A program made the position numbers and the translations under genes. A DNA stretch of 64,000 nucleotides from Nocardioides sp. Lineage in GTDB: Bacteria; Actinomycetota; Actinomycetes; Propionibacteriales; Nocardioidaceae. Below, one piece after another: positions 55,744 through 64,000 of this stretch (positions are counted from its first letter, which is position 1; the number at the start of each line of letters is the position of its first letter). The notes beneath the pieces were generated by a model. The model did not search any database and was not told the origin of the DNA. It was given only the letters and a program-made list of their open reading frames with translations. Where the stretch lies: positions 8,165 to 72,164 of the forward strand of contig NZ_JAPYPS010000001.1 in assembly GCF_029937575.1 (NCBI RefSeq). The letters are read 5' to 3'.

Positions 55744-56570
55744 CGGGCACCTCGCGAGACCCGCGCCACGACGAAGACGCGCCGGAAAGGCAGGAGGACC
55801 CGGCCCCGGTCCGAGGGCGGGTACGCCGTACGCAGCCGCGCCTTGAGCTCCTCCTCGAACTCCCCTCGGAGTCCGGCGGACTCGGCTTCCAGCGCTTGCA
55901 GGGTCGGCCGCGCCCCGGTGCCACTCACCCAGGTGAAGACGGGGTCGGGGTCGGCGCGCGTCGACAGCACGTGCAGGTAGGTCGTCTCCCACGCGTCCAC
56001 GGCGCAGCCGAGCGCGGCGAGCGCCTCCAGGTAGACCGTCGGGTCGTGGCTCGCCGGCGTGGCCAGGCCGCGGGTGTGGGCGACGTACGGCGCCTCGTCG
56101 GCGAGCACGCGTCGGATCTCGTGGCTCGGCTCGGCGAAGTTGCCGGGCACCTGGAACGCCAGCCAGCCTCCAGGCGCGACCGCTTCCACGAGGCGGGGCA
56201 GGAGGTCGAGATGACCGCCGACCCACTGCAGGGTCGCGTTGGAGACCAGGACGTCGACGGGGGCGTCCGGTCGCCACTCACGCAGGTCGGCGACCCCGAA
56301 CGAGAGCGACCCGTCGCCATCGGGGCGTACGACGTCGCGGCGGGCGGCAGCGATCATCTCGGGGCTGGAGTCGAGGCCCGTCACCTGCGCCTGCGGCCAG
56401 CGCTCGGCGAGCAGACGGGTGAGGTTGCCGGGGCCGCACCCGAGGTCGACCACGGCGGCCGGTGCCGGTGCACCGATCCGGGAGATCAGGTCGACGAACG
56501 GTCGGCCTCGCTCATCGGCGAAGGTGAGGTAGCGCTCGGGGTCCCACGAGTGTGGCTGCGTCCCGGCCAT
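55740..56570 (-). CDS. tam: Trans-aconitate 2-methyltransferase
   Basis: A SAM-dependent methyltransferase of 276 residues that methylates trans-aconitate, a by-product that inhibits aconitase. Motif I is VVDLGCGPGNLTRLLA, and the family start WDPERYLTFADERGRPF and the post-motif VSNATLQWVGGH support Tam over other methyltransferases. Its stop overlaps the truncated VOC frame. The start is divergent from a MarR regulator across two TCTTGACGTCAAGA-type sites, so MarR control is likely. Confidence 0.88.
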   Translation of the reverse strand: MAGTQPHSWDPERYLTFADERGRPFVDLISRIGAPAPAAVVDLGCGPGNLTRLLAERWPQAQVTGLDSSPEMIAAARRDVVRPDGDGSLSFGVADLREWRPDAPVDVLVSNATLQWVGGHLDLLPRLVEAVAPGGWLAFQVPGNFAEPSHEIRRVLADEAPYVAHTRGLATPASHDPTVYLEALAALGCAVDAWETTYLHVLSTRADPDPVFTWVSGTGARPTLQALEAESAGLRGEFEEELKARLRTAYPPSDRGRVLLPFRRVFVVARVSRGAR

Positions 56571-56583
56571 CGGAGGCCTTTCT

Positions 56584-56634
56584 TCTTGACGTCAAGATAC
56601 TTCAGGATGCGCCGGGTTTATCTCGATGTCAAGA
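56584..56634. promoter_or_regulatory. Two MarR-type operators between tam and marR
   Basis: TCTTGACGTCAAGA at 56584-56597 is a perfect palindrome. TCTCGATGTCAAGA at 56621-56634 matches it at 12 of 14 bases, centre-to-centre 37 nt. They flank the space in which both divergent promoters must lie. TAGAGT (56651-56656) is 7 nt before the MarR start. Confidence 0.7.
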
Positions 56635-56663
56635 TTCTTGAAGGGGGGCGTAGAGTGCGCGGC

Positions 56664-57167
56664 ATGCGTGACGAGGTGGACGACCTGATGGAGGCCTGGG
56701 CGCGCGAGCGCGCCGACCTCGACCTCGAGCCCGTCGCCGTGTTCAGTCGGATCTCGCGCCTGGCCCGCCACGTGGACCTGGCCCGCCGTACGGCGTTCAG
56801 CGACCACGGCATCGAGTCGTGGGAGTTCGACGTCCTCGCCGCCCTGCGCCGCGCTGGCGCGCCGTACGAGCTCTCGCCGGGACGCCTGCTGCGCGAGACG
56901 CTGGTCACCAGCGGCACGATGACCAACCGGGTCGACCGGCTGGCCGGGCGCGGCTTCGTCGAGCGCTCCCCCGACCCCGGCGACCGTCGCGGAGTGATCG
57001 TCCGACTGACCCCCGAGGGCAAGACTGCCGTCGACGGCGCCTTCGAAGCCCTCCTCGACGCCGAGCGCGCCCTGCTCGCCGACTTCCCGGTCGACGACCA
57101 GACCCGCCTGGCCGGCCTCCTGCGGTTGCTGTTGTCGCCGTTCGGGTCGCCGCCGGTTGCTGGGTAG
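56664..57167 (+). CDS. MarR family transcriptional regulator
   Basis: A 167-residue regulator: an N-terminal helix, the MarR winged helix (SWEFDVLAALRRAGAPYELS ... TMTNRVDRLAGRGFVERSPD, about residues 48-105) and the DRRGVIVRLTPEGK wing. TAGAGT is 7 nt before ATG, a leaderless-type promoter. Two near-identical palindromes between it and tam probably let it repress both. The natural ligand is unknown. Confidence 0.9.
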   Translation: MRDEVDDLMEAWARERADLDLEPVAVFSRISRLARHVDLARRTAFSDHGIESWEFDVLAALRRAGAPYELSPGRLLRETLVTSGTMTNRVDRLAGRGFVERSPDPGDRRGVIVRLTPEGKTAVDGAFEALLDAERALLADFPVDDQTRLAGLLRLLLSPFGSPPVAG

Positions 57168-57220
57168 TCCCGTCACGCGCGTCGGGCCGGTGCGCCATTC
57201 ATGCGTCACCCCACCCGCCG

Positions 57221-59074
57221 CTACTCAACGACCTCCGAGGCCTCGAGCCACTCCATCTCGAGGTCGTCCTTCTCGGCCAGGAGCTGCTGCAGCTCGGCGC
57301 CGAGCGCGGCCAGGCGCTCGTAGTCGTCGGTGCTCTGCTCGAGCTCCTTGTTGAGCTCGATCTCGCGGAGCAGCACCCGCTTGAGCTGCTTCTCGATCCG
57401 GGAGATCGCCTTGCGGGCGGCGCGTTCCTCGGCGGAGCCGGGCTTCGCCTTCGTCGGTACGACGCTGTCCCCGGTGCTGCCGTTCGTCTCGCCGGGTTTC
57501 GTCTCGCTCGCACGACCTCGTGCCTCGGTCGTGTCGCTCGCTCTACCTTCGCTCCCGACAACCGCGGGCTCGTTCCTCGCCCCCGCTTGTCTCCGCTCCA
57601 GGTACTCGTCCACCCCGCGCGGCAGCATCGACAGCTGACCGTCACCCAGCAGCGCCCAGACCGAGTCGGTGACGCGCTCGAGGAAGTACCGGTCGTGGGA
57701 GACGACCACGAGGGTGCCCGGCCAGGCGTCGAGGAAGTCCTCGAGCACGTTGAGGGTCTCGATGTCGAGGTCGTTGGTGGGCTCGTCGAGCAGGAGCACG
57801 TTGGGCTCGGTGAGCAGCAGCTTGAGCAGCTGGAAGCGGCGTCGCTCGCCACCGGAGAGGTCGCCCAGCCGAGCCGTGAGCCGGTCGCCGGTGAAGCCGA
57901 AGCGCTCGAGCAAGGACGTGGCGGTGATCTCGCCGGTCGCCGTGGTCGTGACCCGCCGGATCCCCTCGACGGTGGGCAGCACCCGTCCGTCTGGGTCGAC
58001 GTCGTCGAGCGCCTGGGTGAGGTGCTGCAGCGCGACCGTACGGCCGAGCTTCATCGTGCCCGCCCGCGGTGCGAGGGTGCCGGAGAGCAGCGAGAGCACC
58101 GACGTCTTGCCGGCGCCGTTGACTCCCACGATGCCAACGCGGTCACCGGCGCCGAGCCGCCACGTGGCGCCCGACAGCAGCTGACGATCGCCCCGGAAGA
58201 GGTCGACGTCCTCGACGTCGATGACGTCCTTGCCGAGCCGCTGGGTGGCGAACTTCTGCAGCTCGAGGCGGTCGCGCGGCGGCGGCTCGTCCTCGATCAG
58301 CTGGTTGGCGGCGTCGATGCGGAACTTCGGCTTCGACGTGCGGGCGGGAGCACCGCGGCGCAGCCAGGCGAGCTCCTTCTTCATCAGGTTCTGCCGGCGC
58401 GCCTCTGACGAAGAGGCCTGCCGCGCACGCTCGGCCTTGGCGAGCACGAACGCGGCGTACCCGCCCTCGTAGACGTCGACCTGGCCGTCGTGGACCTCCC
58501 AGGTCCACTGGCACACCTCGTCGAGGAACCACCGGTCGTGGGTGACCACCACCAGCGCAGACGTACGGCGGCGCAGGTGCCCGGCCAGCCAGGCCACCGC
58601 CTCCACGTCGAGGTGGTTGGTCGGCTCGTCGAGCACGATCAGCTCGTGGTCGCCCAGCAGCAGGGCCGCGAGCGCGCAGCGACGTCGCTCGCCACCGGAG
58701 AGCCCGAGCACCGCGCGGTCCAGCTCGACGCCGGCGAGGAGCTCGGTGACGATCTCGCGCAGCGTGGAGTCGGCCGCCCACTCGTGGTCGGAGCGACCGC
58801 CGAGCACGGCTTCGCGCACGGTGTGGCTGTCGACCAGCTCGTCGCCCTGGTGCAGGTAGCCGATGAGGAGTCCGCGCTGCTGGGAGACCCGGCCGCCGTC
58901 CGGCTCCTCGATCCCGCTCATCACCTCGAGCAGGGTGGTCTTGCCGTCCCCGTTGCGTCCGACGATGCCGATCCGGTCACCCGCGCCGACGCCGAGGGAG
59001 ACCTCGGCCAGCAGGGGGCGGATGCCGTAGGACTTGACGACCTTCTCCAGGTTGAGGAGGTTCTGCTGGGCCAT
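57221..59074 (-). CDS. ABC-F family ATPase
   Basis: A 617-residue soluble protein with two ABC domains and no membrane part. Walker A motifs are VGRNGDGKTTL and VGVNGAGKTSVL, and signatures LSGGERRRCA and LSGGERRRFQ. ABC-F proteins act on ribosomes, for translation or drug protection. Between the second domain and the C-terminal coiled coil (IEKQLKRVLLREIELNKELE) lies an odd linker (ARNEPAVVGSEGRASDTTEA and on, encoded near 57481-57600). Its DNA resembles an intergenic palindromic repeat. ATG 59074 overlaps the ispE stop by one base. Confidence 0.92.
   Translation of the reverse strand: MAQQNLLNLEKVVKSYGIRPLLAEVSLGVGAGDRIGIVGRNGDGKTTLLEVMSGIEEPDGGRVSQQRGLLIGYLHQGDELVDSHTVREAVLGGRSDHEWAADSTLREIVTELLAGVELDRAVLGLSGGERRRCALAALLLGDHELIVLDEPTNHLDVEAVAWLAGHLRRRTSALVVVTHDRWFLDEVCQWTWEVHDGQVDVYEGGYAAFVLAKAERARQASSSEARRQNLMKKELAWLRRGAPARTSKPKFRIDAANQLIEDEPPPRDRLELQKFATQRLGKDVIDVEDVDLFRGDRQLLSGATWRLGAGDRVGIVGVNGAGKTSVLSLLSGTLAPRAGTMKLGRTVALQHLTQALDDVDPDGRVLPTVEGIRRVTTTATGEITATSLLERFGFTGDRLTARLGDLSGGERRRFQLLKLLLTEPNVLLLDEPTNDLDIETLNVLEDFLDAWPGTLVVVSHDRYFLERVTDSVWALLGDGQLSMLPRGVDEYLERRQAGARNEPAVVGSEGRASDTTEARGRASETKPGETNGSTGDSVVPTKAKPGSAEERAARKAISRIEKQLKRVLLREIELNKELEQSTDDYERLAALGAELQQLLAEKDDLEMEWLEASEVVE
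57481..57600. repeat. Repeat-like DNA inside the ABC-F linker
   Basis: The segment contains CACGACC-N9-GGTCGTG (57511-57533), reiterated GCTCGC-type motifs and, on the minus strand, GAGGAACGA followed by CCCGCGGTTGTCGG. This matches the style of the intergenic elements at 1-126 and 60958-61018. It is in frame, adds about 35 low-complexity residues and looks like an element inserted in a tolerant linker. Confidence 0.5.
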
Positions 59075-60063
59075 CAGGCATGGTCCTTGACGAGATGGGC
59101 GCCGGCGACGGCACCGTTGGCGACGAGCACGTTGTCGTGCCCCGAGCGGATGAGAGCGCCGGCGAGGTCGCGGGCGTGGTCGGCGGACTCGCACAGGAAG
59201 ACGCACGTGGGTCCGGACCCGGACACCAGCCCGCGCAGGGCCCCCTCGCTCTCACCGCGACTGATCAGCCCACCGAGCTCGGGGCGCAGGTCGATGGCGG
59301 CCTCCTGGAGGTCGTTGTGCAGGGTGCGGGCCAGGCTGACGGCCTGACCGGTGCGCAGCGCCCCGAGGAGCAGGTCGGCCTCCGGCGGCTGCGCCGGCGC
59401 GTCCGGGAAGAGCTTGTCGAAGTGCCGGTAGACCTCCGGGGTCGAGAGTCCGGCCCGGTCGGGCACGAGCACCCACCACCAGGTCCCGACGTCGGCCACC
59501 GACTCGACGAGCTCGCCGCGGCCGGTGCCGAGCGCCGTACCGCCGATCAGGGCGAACGGCACGTCGCTGCCCAGCTCGGCAGCGATGCGGAGCAGGTCGT
59601 CGTCGCTGGTGTCGAGGTCGAAGGCCCGGTCCAGGGCCACCAGTGCGGCGGCGGCATCGGCCGAGCCGCCCGCCAACCCACCGGCCACCGGGATCGCCTT
59701 CTCGATGTCGAGGCGACCCTCGAGCTCGCGCCCGTGCAGGCGTCCCAGCGCGATCGCGGCGGCGTGGGCGAGGTTGCGCTCATCCGTGGGTACGGCGTCC
59801 AGGTCGATCCAGTCGCTGCCGCCCACGACGACCCGCAGACCCCCGCCGCTGTCGCTGCCGCTGTCGCTGTCGGCATCGCCATGGCGGGTGGCGGTGACGT
59901 CGTCGCACAGCCCGATCGCCTGGTAGACGGTCGTCAGGGGGTGGAAGCCGTCCTCGCGCGGGGCTCCCACGCCGAGGTGGAGGTTGATCTTCGCGGCGGC
60001 GCGCACGGTCACCGGGAGGGACCGGCCGATCCGCGACGTCGAGCCGGTGGGTGGCGGTGTCAT
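59074..60063 (-). CDS. ispE: 4-diphosphocytidyl-2-C-methyl-D-erythritol kinase
   Basis: ATP-dependent kinase of the MEP isoprenoid pathway, GHMP family. The 329-residue protein has AAKINLHLGVG near the N-terminus, the phosphate loop PVAGGLAGGSADAAAAL and the late GSGPTCVFLC block. A DADSDSGSDSGGG insertion at about residue 63 is an extra acidic loop. Its start overlaps the rsmA stop by 4 nt and its stop overlaps the ABC-F start, so rsmA-ispE-ABC-F is one tightly coupled unit. Confidence 0.95.
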   Translation of the reverse strand: MTPPPTGSTSRIGRSLPVTVRAAAKINLHLGVGAPREDGFHPLTTVYQAIGLCDDVTATRHGDADSDSGSDSGGGLRVVVGGSDWIDLDAVPTDERNLAHAAAIALGRLHGRELEGRLDIEKAIPVAGGLAGGSADAAAALVALDRAFDLDTSDDDLLRIAAELGSDVPFALIGGTALGTGRGELVESVADVGTWWWVLVPDRAGLSTPEVYRHFDKLFPDAPAQPPEADLLLGALRTGQAVSLARTLHNDLQEAAIDLRPELGGLISRGESEGALRGLVSGSGPTCVFLCESADHARDLAGALIRSGHDNVLVANGAVAGAHLVKDHA

Positions 60064-60917
60064 CTCAGTCCTTCGGCGAGCACGGCGAACTGCTCGATCG
60101 TGAGCGCCTCCCCGCGGGTGAGCGGGTCCACGCCCGCGTGGTCCAGGGCGGCCTCGACTGCCTCGGCGGAGCCGAAGAGCTCGCGCAGCACCCCGCGCAG
60201 GGCCTTGCGGCGGTGGGCGAAGGCGGCGTCGACCACGGCGAAGACCTCGTCACGGGAAGCAGTGGTGGGCGGTGGCTCGCGGCGGGCCCAGGCGACCAGC
60301 CCCGAGTCGACGTTGGGCGCCGGCCAGAAGACGTTGCGCCCGATAGCGCCGGCGCGTCGTACGTCGGCGTACCAGGCCGCCTTGAGGGAGGGGACGCCGT
60401 ACGCCTTGGTGCCGGGGCGGGCCGCAAGCCGGTCGGCGACCTCGGCCTGGACCATGACCAGGCCTCGTTCGAGTGACGGCAGCAGCGCGAGCAGGTGCAG
60501 CAGCACCGGCACCGACACGTTGTAGGGCAGGTTGGCGACCAGCGCGGTGGGCGCGGGCCCCGGCAGGTCGGTGATCCGCAACGCGTCGGCGTGGACGAGC
60601 GTGAAGGCATCGGCCTGCGCGGGTGCGTACTCCGCGATCGTCGTCTCCAGCAGGCCGGCGAGCTTGTCGTCGATCTCGACGGCCGTCACGTGCCGGGCCA
60701 CGTCGAGCAGGGCGAGGGTCAGCGACCCGAGGCCGGGACCGACCTCGATGACCACGTCGGCGTCGGTGATGGCGGACTCGCGCACGATCCGGCGGCAGGT
60801 GTTGGCGTCGATCACGAAGTTCTGGCCACGCTGCTTGGTGGGACGCAGGTCCAGCTCCCCGGCGAGACGACGGACGTCCGCCGGCCCGAGATACCTCGGA
60901 CCGGCGGACGACGTCAT
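60060..60917 (-). CDS. rsmA: 16S rRNA dimethyladenosine transferase
   Basis: Also called KsgA: it dimethylates two adjacent adenosines near the 3' end of 16S rRNA during small-subunit assembly. The 285-residue protein has QNFVIDANTCRRIVRE, motif I (VIEVGPGLGSLTLALL) and the catalytic NLPYNVSVP. ATG 60917 is preceded at 7 nt by TAGCCT (60925-60930), a leaderless-type promoter; the longer frame would add a tail without family support. The neighbours tatD, rpfB and ispE are conserved in mycobacteria. Confidence 0.95.
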   Translation of the reverse strand: MTSSAGPRYLGPADVRRLAGELDLRPTKQRGQNFVIDANTCRRIVRESAITDADVVIEVGPGLGSLTLALLDVARHVTAVEIDDKLAGLLETTIAEYAPAQADAFTLVHADALRITDLPGPAPTALVANLPYNVSVPVLLHLLALLPSLERGLVMVQAEVADRLAARPGTKAYGVPSLKAAWYADVRRAGAIGRNVFWPAPNVDSGLVAWARREPPPTTASRDEVFAVVDAAFAHRRKALRGVLRELFGSAEAVEAALDHAGVDPLTRGEALTIEQFAVLAEGLR

Positions 60918-60957
60918 GGGTTGAAGGCTATGGCTCACGGCCGTGACTGTCCGCACC

Positions 60958-61018
60958 AGGTCTCGACACGCCCGGTCGCGGCTTCGTTCCTCAGCCGGCG
61001 CGGGCTGCTCGACCACCA
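60958..61018. repeat. Palindromic intergenic repeat between rsmA and rpfB
   Basis: On the minus strand it reads from GGTGGTCGAGCAGCCCGCGC to GGGCGTGTCGAGACC, with GAGGAACGAAGC in the middle. The GTCGAG ends and the internal GAGGAACGA core resemble the elements at 20652-20709, 57481-57600 and 1-126. I recall this style of element from Nocardioides genomes; copy number cannot be assessed here. Confidence 0.6.
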
Positions 61019-61046
61019 ACGATGTGATCCGCTGGCGCGTCTCACA

Positions 61047-62288
<1,242 letters not shown>

Positions 62289-62523
62289 CTACCCGGGCCT
62301 CGGGAGGCCGGCGCCGAACCACGCGCTCGCGGTGCGGTGCCGAACGGAACGTCCCCGATCCCGGCCAACAGCGCCCCACGAGACCAGCGCCCGCAAGGGA
62401 AGTGCAAACTCAGCCGGCACCCTGCCACGGGGCAACGTGGCCAGGATCACGTAAGAGGCTTCTCTACTTCACACGATCCTCACGACCCGGTCTCCGGAGG
62501 ACTCACGGCGTACCGCCGGCTTC

Positions 62524-63375
62524 TCACCAGGCGCCACCGAACGCCGTGAACGTGTTCGCCTCCACCGCCCGGCACAGCTCCTCGAGATCGTCGCCGCGGG
62601 TCTCGGCCATCGAGCGCATCGTGAGCGGGACCAGGTAGGAGGCGTTGGGTCGACCCCGGTAGGGCGTGGGTGTGAGGTAGGGGGCGTCGGTCTCGACGAG
62701 CACCCGGTCGCGTGGCGCCACGACGAGGGCGTCGCGCAGGGGCTGGGCGTTCTTGAAGGTGACGGTGCCGGAGAAGGAGAGAAAAGCGCCCCGGTCCAGG
62801 CAACGCCGAGCGACGTCGGCGTCACCGGAGAAGCAGTGCATCACCCAGCGCTCGGGCGCGCCCTCCTCGTCGATCACGGCGAGCACCTCCTCGTGGGCGT
62901 CGCGGTCGTGGATCACCAGGGTCTTGTCGAGCCGCTTGGCGAGGTCGATGTGGCGCCGGAACGACGCGACCTGCGCCGCGCGCCCCTCCTCGCCCGTACG
63001 GAAGTGGTCGAGCCCGGTCTCCCCCACCGCGCGAACGCGGTCGTGGGCCTGCGCCAACGCCTCGATCTCGACCAGCGCCGCCTCGAGGGTCCCCTCCGCG
63101 TCGAGTCGTGGCGCTTCGTTGGGGTGCAGCGCGACGCCGGCGACCAGGGCGTCGTACGACGTCGCAGCCGTCACGGCCCAGCGGGCGCCGGGCAGGTCGC
63201 ACCCGATCTGGACGATCCTCGAGACGCCCACGGCCGCGGCCGCGGCGATCGCCTCCGCGACCGCGGTCTCACCGGGACTCTCGTGGGCGATGTCGAGGTG
63301 GCAGTGGTTGTCGACGACCGGGTGGGGCAGGGGCTCGGGGGCCGGAGGCGCCTCCCCCTCGCGGCGCGGACTCAC
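62524..63375 (-). CDS. tatD: TatD family deoxyribonuclease
   Basis: A 283-residue metal-dependent hydrolase of the TatD family. It has DNHCHLD at the start for metal binding, a further His in VALHPNEA, Glu in VGETGLDHF and Asp in LVETDAPYLTPTPYRGRPN. It cleaves DNA 3' ends and is linked to repair. The GTG at 63375 overlaps the stop of the hydrolase gene upstream by 4 nt. The gene precedes rpfB and rsmA in the conserved order. Confidence 0.94.
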   Translation of the reverse strand: MSPRREGEAPPAPEPLPHPVVDNHCHLDIAHESPGETAVAEAIAAAAAVGVSRIVQIGCDLPGARWAVTAATSYDALVAGVALHPNEAPRLDAEGTLEAALVEIEALAQAHDRVRAVGETGLDHFRTGEEGRAAQVASFRRHIDLAKRLDKTLVIHDRDAHEEVLAVIDEEGAPERWVMHCFSGDADVARRCLDRGAFLSFSGTVTFKNAQPLRDALVVAPRDRVLVETDAPYLTPTPYRGRPNASYLVPLTMRSMAETRGDDLEELCRAVEANTFTAFGGAW

Positions 63376-64000
63376 GAGACGGAGGCGCGACGCTCGAGGA
63401 TCGCCCTCGCGAGGGCCTCTGCCGCCTGGGTGGGGATCCAGTGTGAGACGCCGCTGAGCTCCACGAACTCGTAGGGACCGGTCACGTGGGGCGGGGTCAG
63501 CTCGGTGCCACGACGCCCCAGGGCGGCGTCCTCGTCGCTCCACACCAGGGTGGTGGGGACGGTGACGTCGGTGCCGCGCGCGGCCGAGCCCATCAGCGGG
63601 AGGGCGCGGTACCAGGCCAGCCCGCCCGGGAGGGCGCCGTACTCGAGGATCTCGTGGCGACAGCGCGCCACCTCGGCCGACGTCATCCCGATCTGCTTCA
63701 GCGACGACAGGAAGACCTGGGGCGCGAAGCGGCCCACGAGATCGACCAGCAACGGGATCTGGAAGAGCAGCATGTACCAGGACTTGAGGCCCTGGCTGCT
63801 CGTGGCGACGGCCTTGAGGAAGGCCATCGGGTGCGGCACCGAGACCGCGGTCCAGGACCGCACCAGGTCCGGGCGCCTGGCCGCGACGCTCCAGCCCACG
63901 ATGGCGCCCCAGTCGTGACCGACCAGGTCGACCGGCTGCCCGATCTCCTCGATCAGCGCGATGGCGTCGTCACCCAGCGCCCCGATCCGGTAGTTCCAGC
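63372..64000 (-). CDS. Alpha/beta hydrolase, epoxide-hydrolase-like (partial)
   Basis: The gene runs off the right edge; about 209 C-terminal residues are visible. The nucleophile elbow GHDWGAIVGW carries an Asp nucleophile, as in epoxide hydrolases and haloalkane dehalogenases, rather than the Ser of esterases. The later SDEDAALG and SGVSHWIP supply the catalytic acid and His. A cap-domain segment (QGLKSWYMLLFQIPLLVDLV) is present. It is translationally coupled to tatD (GTGA overlap). Substrate unknown; the N-terminus and start are outside the window. Confidence 0.85.
   Translation of the reverse strand, partial: WNYRIGALGDDAIALIEEIGQPVDLVGHDWGAIVGWSVAARRPDLVRSWTAVSVPHPMAFLKAVATSSQGLKSWYMLLFQIPLLVDLVGRFAPQVFLSSLKQIGMTSAEVARCRHEILEYGALPGGLAWYRALPLMGSAARGTDVTVPTTLVWSDEDAALGRRGTELTPPHVTGPYEFVELSGVSHWIPTQAAEALARAILERRASVS

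Overview
The window is high-GC bacterial DNA with short intergenic gaps and heavy use of GTG starts and 1-4 nt start/stop overlaps. The gene content points to an actinobacterium, most likely a Nocardioides-like member of the Propionibacteriales. The markers are a mycothiol-dependent maleylpyruvate isomerase-fold protein, the Mec/CysO/CysM cysteine route, RpfB, a WS/DGAT acyltransferase, DUF2017, DUF3039, DUF3048 and DUF3152 proteins, and a tmRNA whose tag reads ANTNRSSFALAA. Family and genus are inferred; the phylum is well supported. At least 18 genes have a TANNNT hexamer exactly 6 or 7 nt before their start codon, the signature of leaderless transcription.

Layout. 1-18.1 kb: a mostly minus-strand block whose order (clpS, DUF2017, mec, cysO, cysM, murI, metallo-beta-lactamase hydrolase, rph) matches the mycobacterial clpS-to-rphA region. 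Here it is interrupted by a lipoprotein, an NYN nuclease-fold protein, a PAS protein, a DUF3152 protein, a phosphodiesterase, an ABC-2 exporter, an SGNH hydrolase and a plus-strand neutral-lipid operon (acyltransferase, acyl-CoA synthetase, WS/DGAT, alpha/beta hydrolase). 18.1-24.9 kb: an ArsR-MFS pair, a DUF1697 protein, an SPFH protein, an XRE-nucleotidyltransferase pair with a perfect palindromic operator, an RDD protein, and hppD with a divergent Lrp regulator.

24.9-31.4 kb is accessory: a three-gene locus resembling type VII secretion substrates, a GNAT protein, a thioesterase with a divergent HxlR regulator, a DUF1059 protein, an ECF41-like sigma factor, and a decayed or chimeric anti-sigma/sigma remnant. 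31.4-44.5 kb: a DUF3039-helicase pair, YqgE, a TetR regulator facing an unknown gene across nested palindromes, a DUF3048 lipoprotein, FabG, a HIT protein, an M15-type peptidase, a large hybrid histidine kinase with its own receiver protein, and an AraC-GyrI regulator.

44.5-53.6 kb is the conserved trans-translation and division block: ssrA (tmRNA), smpB, an M23 peptidase, ftsX, ftsE and prfB. 53.6-57.2 kb: a solute-binding lipoprotein, a DUF4442 protein, a CsoR-family protein that has lost its metal ligands, a VOC gene with an internal deletion, tam, and a divergent MarR regulator with two operator copies. 57.2-64 kb: the conserved run ABC-F, ispE, rsmA, rpfB, tatD, then a truncated alpha/beta hydrolase at the window edge.

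I found no insertion sequence, integrase, prophage, CRISPR array, rRNA or ordinary tRNA gene. The best candidates for under-described biology are the type VII-like trio, the XRE-nucleotidyltransferase module, the hybrid kinase with a second degenerate kinase module, and the Cys-less CsoR-like protein.
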